The notes beneath the pieces are model-generated. The model searched no databases. It saw only the letters and a program-made list of their open reading frames with translations, and was not told the DNA's origin. From contig NZ_JAMQKC010000026.1 of assembly GCF_028416595.1 (NCBI RefSeq), forward strand, positions 1-41,855: DNA of 41,855 nucleotides, in the 5' to 3' direction. Numbering within the stretch: the first letter of the stretch is position 1; each line of letters starts with the position of its first letter. This document shows positions 1 to 7,156 of this stretch, piece by piece. The stretch is from Aquibacillus salsiterrae (GTDB lineage Bacteria; Bacillota; Bacilli; Bacillales; Amphibacillaceae). Both the position numbers and the translations under genes were made by a program.

Positions 1-483
1 TTTTGTTAGGTCCAGCGCTGTAGCCAATAATTTCACGATTATATAAGTCTACTAATACGCAAATATAATGCCAATTTTGCTTTACTCTTACATAGGTTAA
101 ATCACTCACAACCACTTTTAGTTCTTCGTCTTGATCAAATTCCCGATTAAGCGTATTGCCAACTTCGGATTCATTTACAGTAGCTTTCCTTGGTTTAAAT
201 TGAGCTACTGTGTATTTTTTTGATACAAGTCCTCGTTCTGTCATAATGCGCCCAATACGACGGCGTGAGACTTGCCAGCCAAGTTTTTTCAGTTCTTCTT
301 TAATTTTTCTCTGTCCGTAGATATTTCGACTGTTTTTTAAAAATTTCACCAATCAATTCTGTTAGTTCTTCATCCTGATTATCACGATTTTTCGCTTCAT
401 AATAATACGTGCTTTTTGGTATTTGTAGGACGTGACACATTGCTGATACCGAGTATTTGTGACTATTATTACGGATCACATCT
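1..483 (-). pseudogene. IS3-family transposase OrfB (DDE), frameshifted and running off the window
   Basis: The minus strand encodes an IS3 OrfB N-terminus: VIRNNSHKYSVSAMCHVLQI, then a YYYEAKNRD stretch, a helix-turn-helix-like NSRNIYGQRKIKEELKKLG segment, and the start of the DDE domain (VVVSDLTYVRVKQNWHYICV, where the first Asp of the triad sits). The frame breaks once, in a run of six T at 333-338 on the plus strand. Upstream of it the frame runs to a stop within about 20 codons, and one base restores the conserved reading. OrfB would normally be made by -1 frameshifting from orfA, whose stop overlaps its start here. The internal break suggests inactivation or a homopolymer sequencing error. 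Confidence 0.8.
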
Positions 484-772
484 ACTTTCGTCCCATGATC
501 AGCGCTGCTTGCTTTAAAATATCATTTTCCATCAAAAGTTTTTGATTTTCTTCTTTACGAAGTTTGATTAATTCTTCTTGTTCTGGCGTTCTATTGTCTT
601 TCTCATCAAATGATCCAGTTGTGCTATGTTGGCGAACCCACTTATCAAAGGCAGAAGGCGTCAGCTCGTATTCTTTGATAATTTCAGCTCTTGGCTTACC
701 TGAAGCATGTAACTGGACAATTTGTTCTTTAAATTCTTTTGAAAATGATCTTCGTTCTCTTTTGGTCATCAT
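482..772 (-). CDS. IS3-family transposase OrfA (helix-turn-helix protein)
   Basis: 96-residue IS3 OrfA. Residues about 8-50 form the HTH_Tnp_1-type DNA-binding domain (FSKEFKEQIVQLHASGK, then LTPSAFDKWV). The C-terminal half is a leucine-zipper-like coiled coil (EELIKLRKEENQKLLMENDI) ending in the typical ILKQAALIMGRK. I choose the ATG at 772 because GGAGGAGAA lies seven bases before it; an in-frame ATG at 793 has no such site. The stop codon lies where the -1 frame of orfB begins, as expected for programmed frameshifting in IS3 elements. The gene itself is intact. Confidence 0.88.
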   Translation of the reverse strand: MMTKRERRSFSKEFKEQIVQLHASGKPRAEIIKEYELTPSAFDKWVRQHSTTGSFDEKDNRTPEQEELIKLRKEENQKLLMENDILKQAALIMGRK

Positions 773-821
773 TGATTCTCCTCCGACATTCATTGAATCA
801 AGTTTATATGACCTTAACTAA

Positions 822-848
822 TCTGTCCAACTAAGTATAACCTATCCA
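822..848. repeat. Terminal inverted repeat of the IS3-family element (one copy visible)
   Basis: Plus strand TCTGTCCAACTAAGTATAAC then CTATCCA; the element's outer end is the CA at 847-848. The partner repeat is outside the window, so the exact boundary is inferred from the IS3-type core sequence and from the abrupt start of the recombinase frame at about 850. Confidence 0.6.
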
Positions 849-849
849 T

Positions 850-1809
850 CCATTCAAAGAACTGTTCATAGACTTTGTAACCTATAAACGCGGATATGGA
901 CTGCAATATGAAGATTCAATGCTATATACACTCCGGTGCATAAACCAGCAGCTAAACAGATACCATGTCAGGGAACCTGAACTAATAAAACGTGTGGTGG
1001 AGAAAATTTGCGCCAAACGACCACATGAGACCTACTCTACCCAATCCAAAAGGATTGGAATGCTTCGGCAGTTTGCTACATTCCTGAGGAATAAGGGGAT
1101 TAATGCATACATTTATCCATTAATCAGCCGTCATAATGAAAGTAGTAGCTTTGTGCCATATATATTTAGTTATGAGGAGATTGCATCCATTTTGGATGTT
1201 TCAGATCAATTGCCAGCCGTATCACGCTATCCGACATATACATTAATTTATCCTGTACTTATGCGACTTTTATACAGTTGCGGGCTGCGCATATCTGAAG
1301 CACTGTCTTTAAAGTGTCAGGACGTAGATCTAACCAAGGGCATACTTTTTATAGAAAAATCAAAGAAAGGTAAGAGCCGGATTGTTCCTATGTCACAATC
1401 CATGACCGAATTTTGCAGGGATTACGCTAAAAGGATGTCATTCAATGCTAATAGTGATGGCTACTTTTTCCCAGCACCGAATGGCGGAAAATACAGCAGG
1501 CATTCAGTAAGGTCTACCATTCAGAATATGTATGCCAAAGCAGGAATTTCAAAGCTTCCAAGTGGCAGTTATCCTAGAGTTCATGATATCAGACACACCC
1601 AAGCTGTCCATGCATTAGAAAAAATGCAATCAGAAGGAATGGATCTATATTACAGTTTGCCGATTCTTTGCAGTTATCTTGGACACAAAGATATCCGTTC
1701 TACAGAAAAATATCTGCGCCTTCCCTATTTCAAACATGACGAAGTTGCATTATCAAGCCGGGAATTGGTACAGGGTATGATTCCGGAGGTGAATTGGGAT
1801 GAAAAATAG
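850..1809 (+). pseudogene. Tyrosine recombinase/integrase, first gene of a tandem module, 5' end removed by IS insertion
   Basis: An open frame runs from the IS edge through PFKELFIDFVTYKRGYG, a typical SAM-like core-binding N-terminus, into a catalytic domain. The first ATG inside it (919) would drop the start of that N-terminal domain. The catalytic residues are all present: Arg in GLRISEAL, Lys in SKKGKSR, HDIRHT, LGH, and the nucleophile Tyr in STEKYLRL. Only the first few codons and the start signals appear lost. It overlaps the next recombinase by 11 bases, as in recombinase-in-tandem (RIT-like) modules. Loss of the native start probably makes it inactive unless the IS supplies one. Confidence 0.82.
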
Positions 1810-2816
1810 TTTTCCGGAGCACCTTACAGCTTTTTTCACAAAACATCTCACACTTCACAAAGGACTGAGCGAAAATACTATTGCTTCATACAGCGATACA
1901 TTCATTCTGTTTTTTCAATATTGCCGGGAATCTTGTTCCATTAGACAGGAGCAAATTGATTTTTCTTTATTCAGTAAAGAATTCATTATGGATTTCTGCA
2001 ATTGGATAGAATCCGAACGAAACTGTAGCGTCAAAACGAGAAATCTTAGACTTACAGCATTGCCTTCCTTTTTTAGATATGTCCTGTCAGAAACCCCTAA
2101 ATACGCATCTATGTGTAGTGATATTCTTGCTATACCTATGAAGAAGAGTCCTAAAAAGACACCTGAACATTTAACGGACATTGAAATAAAAATGTTATTG
2201 GCCGAGCCGGATGTGCATACCCGAGAAGGAATTCGTGATCTTGCCATTCTTGCGTTGCTTTATGACACAGGAACCAGAATTAGTGAGCTGGATACACCTA
2301 AACAGAGGAGATTTAAGATTATCCGGAAAAATAACTGTCCGGGTAATAGGAAAAGGAAATAAAATGCGCCTCATACCGATTTCGCCTAAGACTGGAAATA
2401 TATTAAAAGCCTATTTTAAATCAAATGGCATTGACATGGATCAAACTGGATCTCCATTATTCTTTAATAGGAGCAATAATCGTCTGACGCGCCCCGGAGT
2501 AACTTATATTTTGCAGAAATATGTAGCGATGGCAAGGGACAAAAATCCGGGGTATTTCACAAAAACAGTATCCGCTCATATGGTTCGTCATTCCAAAGCC
2601 ACAAATTTACTATTGAGCGGCGTAAATCTCATATACATCAGGGATTTTCTCGGACATGCTTCTGTCATAACAACTGAAATTTATGCTAAGACCAATCCGG
2701 AATTTATGAGGAAGGCAATTGAAGAAAATAATGCGGTTAGTACGATAGGAACTGAGAAATATAGCATAAAAGAAAAAAAGGAATTAACAGAATTCTTAAA
2801 ACAATACAGATTATAG
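1799..2816 (+). pseudogene. Tyrosine recombinase/integrase, second gene of the module, broken by a one-base insertion
   Basis: The frame starts with ATG at 1799 behind GGAGGTGAA, inside the end of the previous gene. It encodes a core-binding domain (LTLHKGLSENTIASYSDTF) and reaches the catalytic Arg in GTRISEL. At 2290-2291 one G too many shifts the frame; the continuation LNRGDLRLSGKITVRVIGKG lies in the next frame and runs to 2816. That half carries the Lys (GKGNKMR), HMVRHSKAT, LGH and the nucleophile in TTEIYAK. Joined, the protein would be about 338 residues, a usual size. Two shorter frames (1799-2362 and 2211-2816) are therefore halves of one broken gene. Confidence 0.85.
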
Positions 2817-2819
2817 CCG

Positions 2820-2903
2820 TATTGACTATGGAAAGTTGAAATGTATTCTTCACTACACTTTTAAGCTATTATCTAATTAACTTTCCATAGGTACCAGTCA
2901 ATA
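2820..2903. repeat. Inverted repeat at the 3' edge of the recombinase module
   Basis: CTATGGAAAGTT (2826-2837) is exactly matched in inverse at 2879-2890, with outer partial matches TATTGACT and AGTCAATA. It starts three bases after the recombinase stop. The right arm abuts a transposase remnant at 2891, whose frame (ends in IIDWY) begins there. It could be the end of the recombinase element or a hairpin terminator; there is no clear T-run, so I favour an element end. Confidence 0.45.
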
Positions 2904-3245
2904 ATAGCTACAAAATACATAAGTGTGTTCCGCAATACGAAATATCAATTCCCCAAAACCTGATTTCTATGGGTAATGGTGACATTACGAAGCAAGCAGG
3001 GAAAGGTTCGTTCCTGTAAATCTCGTTTGCTCAAGTTTGGTCCAGGATAAAAAGCTAAGATATCCATCTCCTGCATGTATCAGCGGGTGCGTTTGAGACC
3101 AATACTAAATCCGAGCTTGTTCAATTCAAACTGAATTCTACGACAACCAAATGCTGGCTCACGGAAATGGATTTTGTCAATCGCATTTTTAATGTCGATT
3201 TCTTCCTGGGTTGGCTGCATGGCATAACGAGTTGTCCGTTAAGCA
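2891..3245 (-). pseudogene. IS3-family transposase OrfB remnant
   Basis: The minus strand shows degraded OrfB pieces in more than one frame. They are MQPTQEEIDIKNAIDKIHF, FGCRRIQFELNKLGFSIG, a stop, then MQEMDILAFYPGPNLSKRDL and LLRNVTITHRNQV, followed by shifted VAIIDWY. These match the IS3 OrfB helix-turn-helix and pre-DDE region. Several stops and shifts mean it is dead. The recombinase module appears to interrupt or abut it at 2890. Confidence 0.7.
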
Positions 3246-3310
3246 TCAATGTGAACTATTGGATTTGTTTGTTTCAGCACCTTTTAGCGAAAGATAAAAT
3301 TTTGCAATTT

Positions 3311-3347
3311 AAAAAAAGACTTTAGATTCTTTACAACCTAAGCCTTT
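3311..3347 (-). terminator. Rho-independent terminator after hepT
   Basis: On the minus strand AAAGGCTTA pairs with TAAAGTCTTT (one G-T pair) and is followed by a run of seven T. It sits just after the end of the HepT gene. Confidence 0.6.
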
Positions 3348-3356
3348 TTACATATG

Positions 3357-3689
3357 TTAGTATCGATCAAGTATATCGGTTATTTTATCTTTCAAAAGTG
3401 GTATTTCTTTTTCAACCACGTTCCACACTATTCCATTATCCACACCAAAATAATCGTGAATCAGAACATCTCTTAATCCCGCCATTTCACGCCAGGGCAC
3501 ATTGGGATGTTGGTTTCGAAAATCTTTTGATACACGTTTAGTTGCTTCTCCGACAATTTCCAAATTGCGAATGACCGCATCTTGAATTAGTTTAGAACTG
3601 AAAAAGTCATTTTCACCATTTGGAATATAGGATTCAATACTTTCTATACACTCCAAAATATGAAGCAAATAGATTTTGTCATTTTTCAT
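3357..3689 (-). CDS. hepT: HepT-like toxin (DUF86, HEPN-fold ribonuclease)
   Basis: 110-residue HEPN protein of the HepT family, the toxin of the HepT-MntA system. In studied members it is an RNase, or a target silenced by AMP transfer from MntA. The signature RX4HXY is present as RDVLIHDY. Supporting features are AVIRNLEIVGEATKRVS, usual for DUF86, and the C-terminal VVEKEIPLLKDKI. I place the start at the ATG whose first bases overlap the MntA stop (ATGA); a longer in-frame reading to 3731 lies inside mntA and is unlikely. It is co-transcribed with and coupled to mntA. It looks intact despite the decayed surroundings. Function in this host is inferred from family. Confidence 0.88.
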   Translation of the reverse strand: MKNDKIYLLHILECIESIESYIPNGENDFFSSKLIQDAVIRNLEIVGEATKRVSKDFRNQHPNVPWREMAGLRDVLIHDYFGVDNGIVWNVVEKEIPLLKDKITDILDRY

Positions 3690-3973
3690 AATCGAATAGC
3701 TCCGTTTAACACATCTTCTTTCATACTCCAATGAACCGCGTTTTCTGTTACGACATCGACTTTAATATTGAGTAGGTTTTCAATCTCTTGTTTAAATCGA
3801 ATTAAATCAAACAAACTCCTCTCTTTCTCAAATTCTACAAGTAAATCAAGGTCGCTTGTAGGTCCATCTTCATGCCTTGCAACTGAACCAAAAACCCGTA
3901 CATTTTGGATCCCATGATTATCAGCTATTTTCAAAATTAAATCACGCTTTTCTTGAAGAACATCATGTAACAT
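3686..3973 (-). CDS. mntA: MntA-like nucleotidyltransferase antitoxin
   Basis: 95-residue minimal nucleotidyltransferase of the pol-beta fold. The active-site motif is intact: GSVARHEDGPTSDLDLLVEF, that is GS-x10-DxD, with a third acidic residue likely in KVDVVTE. In HepT-MntA systems this enzyme transfers AMP to the HepT tyrosine and neutralises it. Its start at 3973 has GAGGG about ten bases upstream. It precedes hepT by a four-base overlap, the usual order for this pair. A resident addiction or defence module in a mobile island fits the context; activity is inferred. Confidence 0.88.
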   Translation of the reverse strand: MLHDVLQEKRDLILKIADNHGIQNVRVFGSVARHEDGPTSDLDLLVEFEKERSLFDLIRFKQEIENLLNIKVDVVTENAVHWSMKEDVLNGAIRL

Positions 3974-4108
3974 AACGAATCCCTCACATTCTTCACTACT
4001 CTTAATCAGATTATACCATGTCTTTGTCTTTAACCATTTAAAAACTTTTCAATATCTTGTATTCCTAATCCATTAACAATAAGACCCAAATCATCGCCCT
4101 CATTTCTA

Positions 4109-4293
4109 CTAAACTCCATTAACCATTAGATGATTTTCTCCGTGGTGTTCGTTATCTGGAGAATCATCTGCGCTAACATAGATGACTTTATATTGTTCAC
4201 CTGGTAAGCATAAGGAAGATCATCTTTTTTGGAACATTCAATTAAGTTCAGTGAAATAAGCATTATTGCTATTCCTAATATTGTTTTCTTCAT
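4109..4293 (-). pseudogene. Small lipoprotein of unknown function, frameshifted
   Basis: The start ATG at 4293 has AAGGGGG seven to eight bases before it. The product opens with a lipoprotein-type signal (MKKTILGIAIMLISLNLIEC, Cys 20). The open frame ends at 4126 with unconvincing sequence. One base later the next frame gives a coherent tail, GEQYKVIYVSADDSPDNEHH then GENHLMVNGV and a stop at 4109. Loss of one C at about 4203 (a Tyr-Pro-Gly codon series) would explain it. The corrected product would be about 61 residues. No function is known to me. Confidence 0.6.
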
Positions 4294-4325
4294 TGAAAAT
4301 CCCCCTTGTGGAATTATACTGCCAT

Positions 4326-4761
4326 TTAACACAAAAAAAGCTGCCGCATCCGACAACTTCTTATTAAGAATCGCAAACGTTCATTTGTTGACACTTGTTT
4401 TGAATCCTCTTCAATTGTACCTCGGTAGATACTTATAAATTGTGATAAGTCAGAGAAACTTACAGTATGATTGGAGGTTAAATTAACTTTATAGAATTTT
4501 GTAGCTGGTTTGCCCCAAAGCATTCCTTCTGTTATTAAAAATTGATTATAAAGTAAAGTAGAAGCTTCCGAATGTTCATCATCCCATTCTGTTAGCACCT
4601 GATTAGAACGGTCAGATAACTCCTTAAAGTGTGTTTCGATAAGTGAAAAATCCCTATCTTGTTGGACATTTAATAAAGTATGTGTAACATACAATTGATA
4701 AGATAAAATGCTTATGATTAAGCAATGCCGTAATAACAATTATTTTTATTTTCTTTTGCAA
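4326..4761 (-). pseudogene. Exported or membrane-anchored protein of unknown function, frameshifted near its start
   Basis: AAGGAGGG is followed at good spacing by TTG (4761), which opens KKIKIIVITALL, the start of a hydrophobic signal-anchor. One extra base at about 4718 moves the rest (IISILSYQLYVTHTLLNVQQ) into the neighbouring frame. That frame then runs through a soluble, Glu/Ser-rich domain (FSLIETHFKELSDRSNQVLT, LYNQFLITEGMLWGK). The last codons lie in the terminator hairpin, so the true stop may also be damaged. I do not recognise the family. The divergent abrB-doc operon starts about 140 bases away. Confidence 0.5.
4333..4357 (-). terminator. Rho-independent terminator
   Basis: On the minus strand GTTGTCG-GATG-CGGCAGC forms a seven-pair stem followed by seven T. 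It terminates the 4326-4761 gene and overlaps the last codons of its reading frame. Confidence 0.75.
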
Positions 4762-4861
4762 AGAACTCCCTCCTTATACGATTTCTTATTCGAATAACGC
4801 ACCCGTTACTTCAAGTGTAGCATTTCACATACAAAGAGACTTTTTTCTAACTCACTTTTAT

Positions 4862-4890
4862 ATGTTATAATCGTTATAACAATTATAACG
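4862..4890 (+). promoter_or_regulatory. abrB-doc promoter with palindromic operator
   Basis: A -10 box TATAAT (4866-4871) is followed at once by a perfect 19-base palindrome CGTTATAACAATTATAACG (4872-4890). The core GTTATAAC is itself a palindrome and occurs in near-copies at 4864, 4873 and 4882. The palindrome overlaps the likely start of transcription and ends at the ribosome binding site GAGGATG. This fits autorepression by the AbrB antitoxin, which is an inference. The -35 is weak. Confidence 0.65.
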
Positions 4891-4903
4891 AGGATGTGAT
4901 TTT

Positions 4904-5155
4904 TTGGAACAATTCGAAAGAAAAGTTACTAAGATTGGAAATAGTTTTGGAATTACCCTTCCTACTGAATTACTAAAACAAGTGGGCTTAGCACAAGGAG
5001 ATGATGTCCAAGTTGAAGTGAAGGATGGGAAAATTGTTTTGAGAAAAAAAGAGCAAGTAACACTTCCTGAAGGTGTCGATGCAGAATTCATGGATATTTT
5101 AAATGATGTCATTAATGAGCATGACAAAGCGTTTAAAGGATTAGTGAACAGATAA
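4904..5155 (+). CDS. AbrB/MazE-type antitoxin
   Basis: 83-residue swapped-hairpin AbrB protein. Residues 5-48 form the DNA-binding domain (RKVTKIGNSFGITLPTELLK, then GDDVQVEVKDGKIVLRKK). The acidic C-terminus (EFMDILNDVINEHDKAFKGL) is the likely toxin-binding tail, as in Phd/AbrB antitoxins paired with Doc. The start is TTG at 4904, spaced correctly from GAGGATG; no ATG lies nearby in frame. Its stop TAA shares its last A with the ATG of doc, so translation is coupled. It probably represses the promoter at 4862-4890 alone or with Doc. Confidence 0.9.
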   Translation: MEQFERKVTKIGNSFGITLPTELLKQVGLAQGDDVQVEVKDGKIVLRKKEQVTLPEGVDAEFMDILNDVINEHDKAFKGLVNR

Positions 5156-5553
5156 TGGATGAAGTCATTTATCTTACAATAAACCAAGTGATTGCTATTA
5201 ATACGGTACAAATTCGTTTATATTCCCCAGATGAACCATTAGGTGTAAGAGATCCAAACCTACTTGATTCAGCTATTAACCGCCCAAAACAATCCGTGTT
5301 TGGTAGTGATGCTTATCCAACTATTTACGAAAAAGCAGCGGCATTTTTTGAGTCAATAGCTAAGAACCATGCCTTCCACAATGCAAATAAGCGAACAGCC
5401 CTTGCTTCCTTAATTGTCTTTTTGAAAATAAACCATTTTCGTTGGACGATGGGAATTGAAGAAGAACAAGACTTTACAGTTGATGTTGTGAACCATAAAT
5501 ACACGTTTGAGGAAATTGTTTCAGCAATAATAAAACATACAGAAAAATTGTAA
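5155..5553 (+). CDS. doc: Doc-family toxin (Fic-fold, death-on-curing)
   Basis: 132-residue Doc/Fic-fold protein. P1 Doc phosphorylates EF-Tu with a HxFx(D)ANKR motif; here it reads HAFHNANKRTA (about residues 78-88), with Asn in place of the Asp of P1 Doc. The upstream part (LGVRDPNLLDSAINRPKQSV, then YEKAAAFFESIAKNH) is typical of chromosomal Firmicute Doc proteins, so it belongs to that subfamily. It overlaps the antitoxin by one base. Toxic activity is inferred from the family and partner. The frame is intact. Confidence 0.88.
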   Translation: MDEVIYLTINQVIAINTVQIRLYSPDEPLGVRDPNLLDSAINRPKQSVFGSDAYPTIYEKAAAFFESIAKNHAFHNANKRTALASLIVFLKINHFRWTMGIEEEQDFTVDVVNHKYTFEEIVSAIIKHTEKL

Positions 5554-5690
5554 AATCCATTCTCTATTCAGATGCTTTCTTAACCAAAGCGCGTCTCTTA
5601 TCGGCTCTCCATCTAAAGCAACAATAACATCGAGTTCTTGTAGACCCGCTTGTGCTGCTGGCGATTCAGCTTGAGAATGGATTTTTATTT
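5554..5690 (-). pseudogene. HtrA/DegP-like serine protease, PDZ-domain fragment
   Basis: The minus strand encodes SPAAQAGLQELDVIVALDGE followed by PIRDALWLRKHL, a clear PDZ carboxylate-binding and helix region of an HtrA/YyxA-type protease. No protease domain, start or end is present. The fragment is flanked by a 12-base inverted repeat (AAATCCATTCTC at 5553-5564 and its complement at 5674-5685). Confidence 0.65.
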
Positions 5691-5699
5691 TGTATTTGC

Positions 5700-5743
5700 A
5701 AAGATTTATTAAAGATAAGCCCCCGTTTGTTTAATAAATCTTT
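5700..5743. repeat. Perfect 14-base inverted repeat (hairpin) at the end of the DUF3221 gene
   Basis: AAAGATTTATTAAA (5700-5713) and TTTAATAAATCTTT (5730-5743) pair around a 16-base loop. The right arm contains the stop of the minus-strand lipoprotein gene. There is no G+C-rich stem or clear T-run, so a terminator role is only possible. Confidence 0.45.
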
Positions 5744-6086
5744 ACTTTATAGCCTCAATTTTTTTTGCGCCTGCTTGCGCTGGGGAGGATTGGTCAATTC
5801 CGCCGTCTATCCAAACTCGCACATTATCACCTTTTGTAAAGGCATTTGCATCATCATAACTTAGATATATAAGGCTTATATGTCCTGATAATCTATCTAT
5901 CTCATTAACAGTTTTATTCTTAATTTCCTCATATTTTTCTAAGGATATATCCTCTGTAACTAAAAGTCTCTGCTCATCAATGGCAATTACATAACCTTCA
6001 ATATCTGGTTTAGAACATGCCACTGTAAAAATAATAAGTACAAACATGAGTAAGACTGTTTTGGTATTCTTATATGTTTTAACCAT
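5742..6086 (-). CDS. DUF3221 (YobA-like) lipoprotein
   Basis: 114-residue lipoprotein. Residues 1-24 are a signal peptide with lipobox FTVAC. The mature part has the DUF3221 pattern: GYVIAIDEQRLLVTEDISLE, then LIYLSYDDANAFTKGDNVRV and the C-terminal WIDGGIDQSSPAQAGAKKIE. It is probably a small surface-attached beta-barrel domain of unknown role. The start at 6086 follows AAGGAGGAGGAG. It is one of several unrelated small lipoproteins on this strand and is intact. Confidence 0.85.
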   Translation of the reverse strand: MVKTYKNTKTVLLMFVLIIFTVACSKPDIEGYVIAIDEQRLLVTEDISLEKYEEIKNKTVNEIDRLSGHISLIYLSYDDANAFTKGDNVRVWIDGGIDQSSPAQAGAKKIEAIK

Positions 6087-6433
6087 TATCTCCTCCTCCT
6101 TTTTTGCTGTTCAGTTAGTTTAAGTGAAAACTCTCACATTCATAAATACTATTTCTTTATTAAATGATATCCTTTATTACTTTTTCTAGGTTCTCATTTT
6201 CCATTAAATGGTAAAATCCTTTTATTCAAGGAAAAAAGGGCGAATTTAAAATACAGTTAAGCAACATGTGGAAAGTCAAAAAGCAGCCGAACGAAACTGA
6301 AGGATTTTCTACATAAGAGGATATCAACATAAAAGATTCTCTACTTTCCTAATGTGATACTGACTTATGTTCGGATATATCTGAACATAAACTGATAGAC
6401 GTACCCCAATATACGCCCTTTCCGGACTAATAA
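6087..6433. other. Intergenic region with a 26-base palindrome
   Basis: No open coding frame was recognised. The notable element is TTATGTTCGGATATATCTGA followed by ACATAA (6365-6390), a 26-base dyad with one G-T mismatch. It lies about 40 bases from where the HAD-phosphatase remnant loses its homology, so it may mark a junction or recombinase site. Confidence 0.5.
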
Positions 6434-6496
6434 TTATAGACTCTTTATCTGTTTGAAAAGTGTTCCATCCATATCAAAAATTATAGATTGAGACAT
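6434..6496 (-). pseudogene. HAD-superfamily phosphatase, N-terminal fragment
   Basis: ATG at 6496, behind AAGGGAAAG, opens MSQSIIFDMDGTLF, the HAD motif I with both catalytic aspartates. The frame then stops after 20 codons, and in the next frame a QTDK run continues the usual sequence briefly before similarity is lost. Only the first ~22 codons of the gene remain. Confidence 0.6.
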
Positions 6497-6616
6497 TTCG
6501 TTCTTTCCCTTATAAAAATTAATTAAAATCTCTTTCCAATAACAGGAAAACATATGAAGTAAAGATGTTTTATGTTTGCACCCCAATCTCCTTTTGATTG
6601 GATCTCAATTGACTCC

Positions 6617-7048
6617 CTATCGCCCAGCAAATTGTTTCCCGAATATTTTCTCGAGTTGGTTTAAGATTTCTTTATTTTTCCCTACATATTGAACGATAAT
6701 GTTTCCCTTTTTGAAAAACTGGGGGTCTGAGATCCATTCAATTTTAGCAAGTCCAATATTTCCATCCTCACGTATCAAGGCAGCATCATTTTCCATCTCT
6801 TTGTTCGATGGATATTCAAATATCAAGAAAAAATCTTCATTAACTTTTATTACTTTAGGCACAGCAGAAAGGAATTCATCTTTTTGATCATTATCCAGAA
6901 CTGTGTATTTTACTCCTGATTTTTCAAGTTCACTTGTCAGTTGAGGAAAATCAAAATCATCAGAATTATTTGAACATCCTATTAAGACAAGAAACAAGAA
7001 AAATGTTAAAATAATTTGAACAGCTACTGAAACTGATACTACCTTCAC
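6617..7048 (-). CDS. Small lipoprotein of unknown function
   Basis: 143 residues starting with GTG at 7048, seven bases after AAAGGGGGG. A signal peptide (TFFLFLVLIGC, Cys about 25) marks a lipoprotein. The mature domain is alpha/beta (FDFPQLTSELEKSGVKYTVL, then NEDFFLIFEYPSNKEMENDA, FFKKGNIIVQYVGKNKEILN) and ends in KIFGKQFAGR. I know no function. Such proteins in Bacillus are often stress or sporulation accessory lipoproteins, but nothing here shows that. It is intact. Confidence 0.75.
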   Translation of the reverse strand: MKVVSVSVAVQIILTFFLFLVLIGCSNNSDDFDFPQLTSELEKSGVKYTVLDNDQKDEFLSAVPKVIKVNEDFFLIFEYPSNKEMENDAALIREDGNIGLAKIEWISDPQFFKKGNIIVQYVGKNKEILNQLEKIFGKQFAGR

Positions 7049-7156
7049 AGTTTTGCCCCCCTTTAAATTTTTACCTACCTGCCAGTTTCACGACCAACTC
7101 AGTCAAGTAAGTTTTCTTGCCCACGTTAGCTTAATTACAAAATGTCTCTGTACATG

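Larger units (their letters stand above)
1..848 (-). mobile_element. IS3-family insertion sequence, left-end portion (other end outside window)
   Basis: The block carries IS3-type orfA and orfB read on the minus strand. It ends at about 848 in a sequence that reads, on the minus strand, TGGATAGGTTATACTTAGTT followed by GGACAGA, which has the TG end and the AGTTGGACA core common in IS3-family terminal repeats. The other end lies before base 1, so target duplication cannot be checked. The element abuts a tyrosine recombinase reading frame that lacks its first codons, so it appears to have inserted into that gene. Family assignment is confident; the subgroup is not determined. Confidence 0.85.

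Noticed and set aside
3357-3731. Longer HepT start at 3731
   Set aside because: The extra codons lie inside mntA; the ATGA overlap at 3689 is the natural coupled start.
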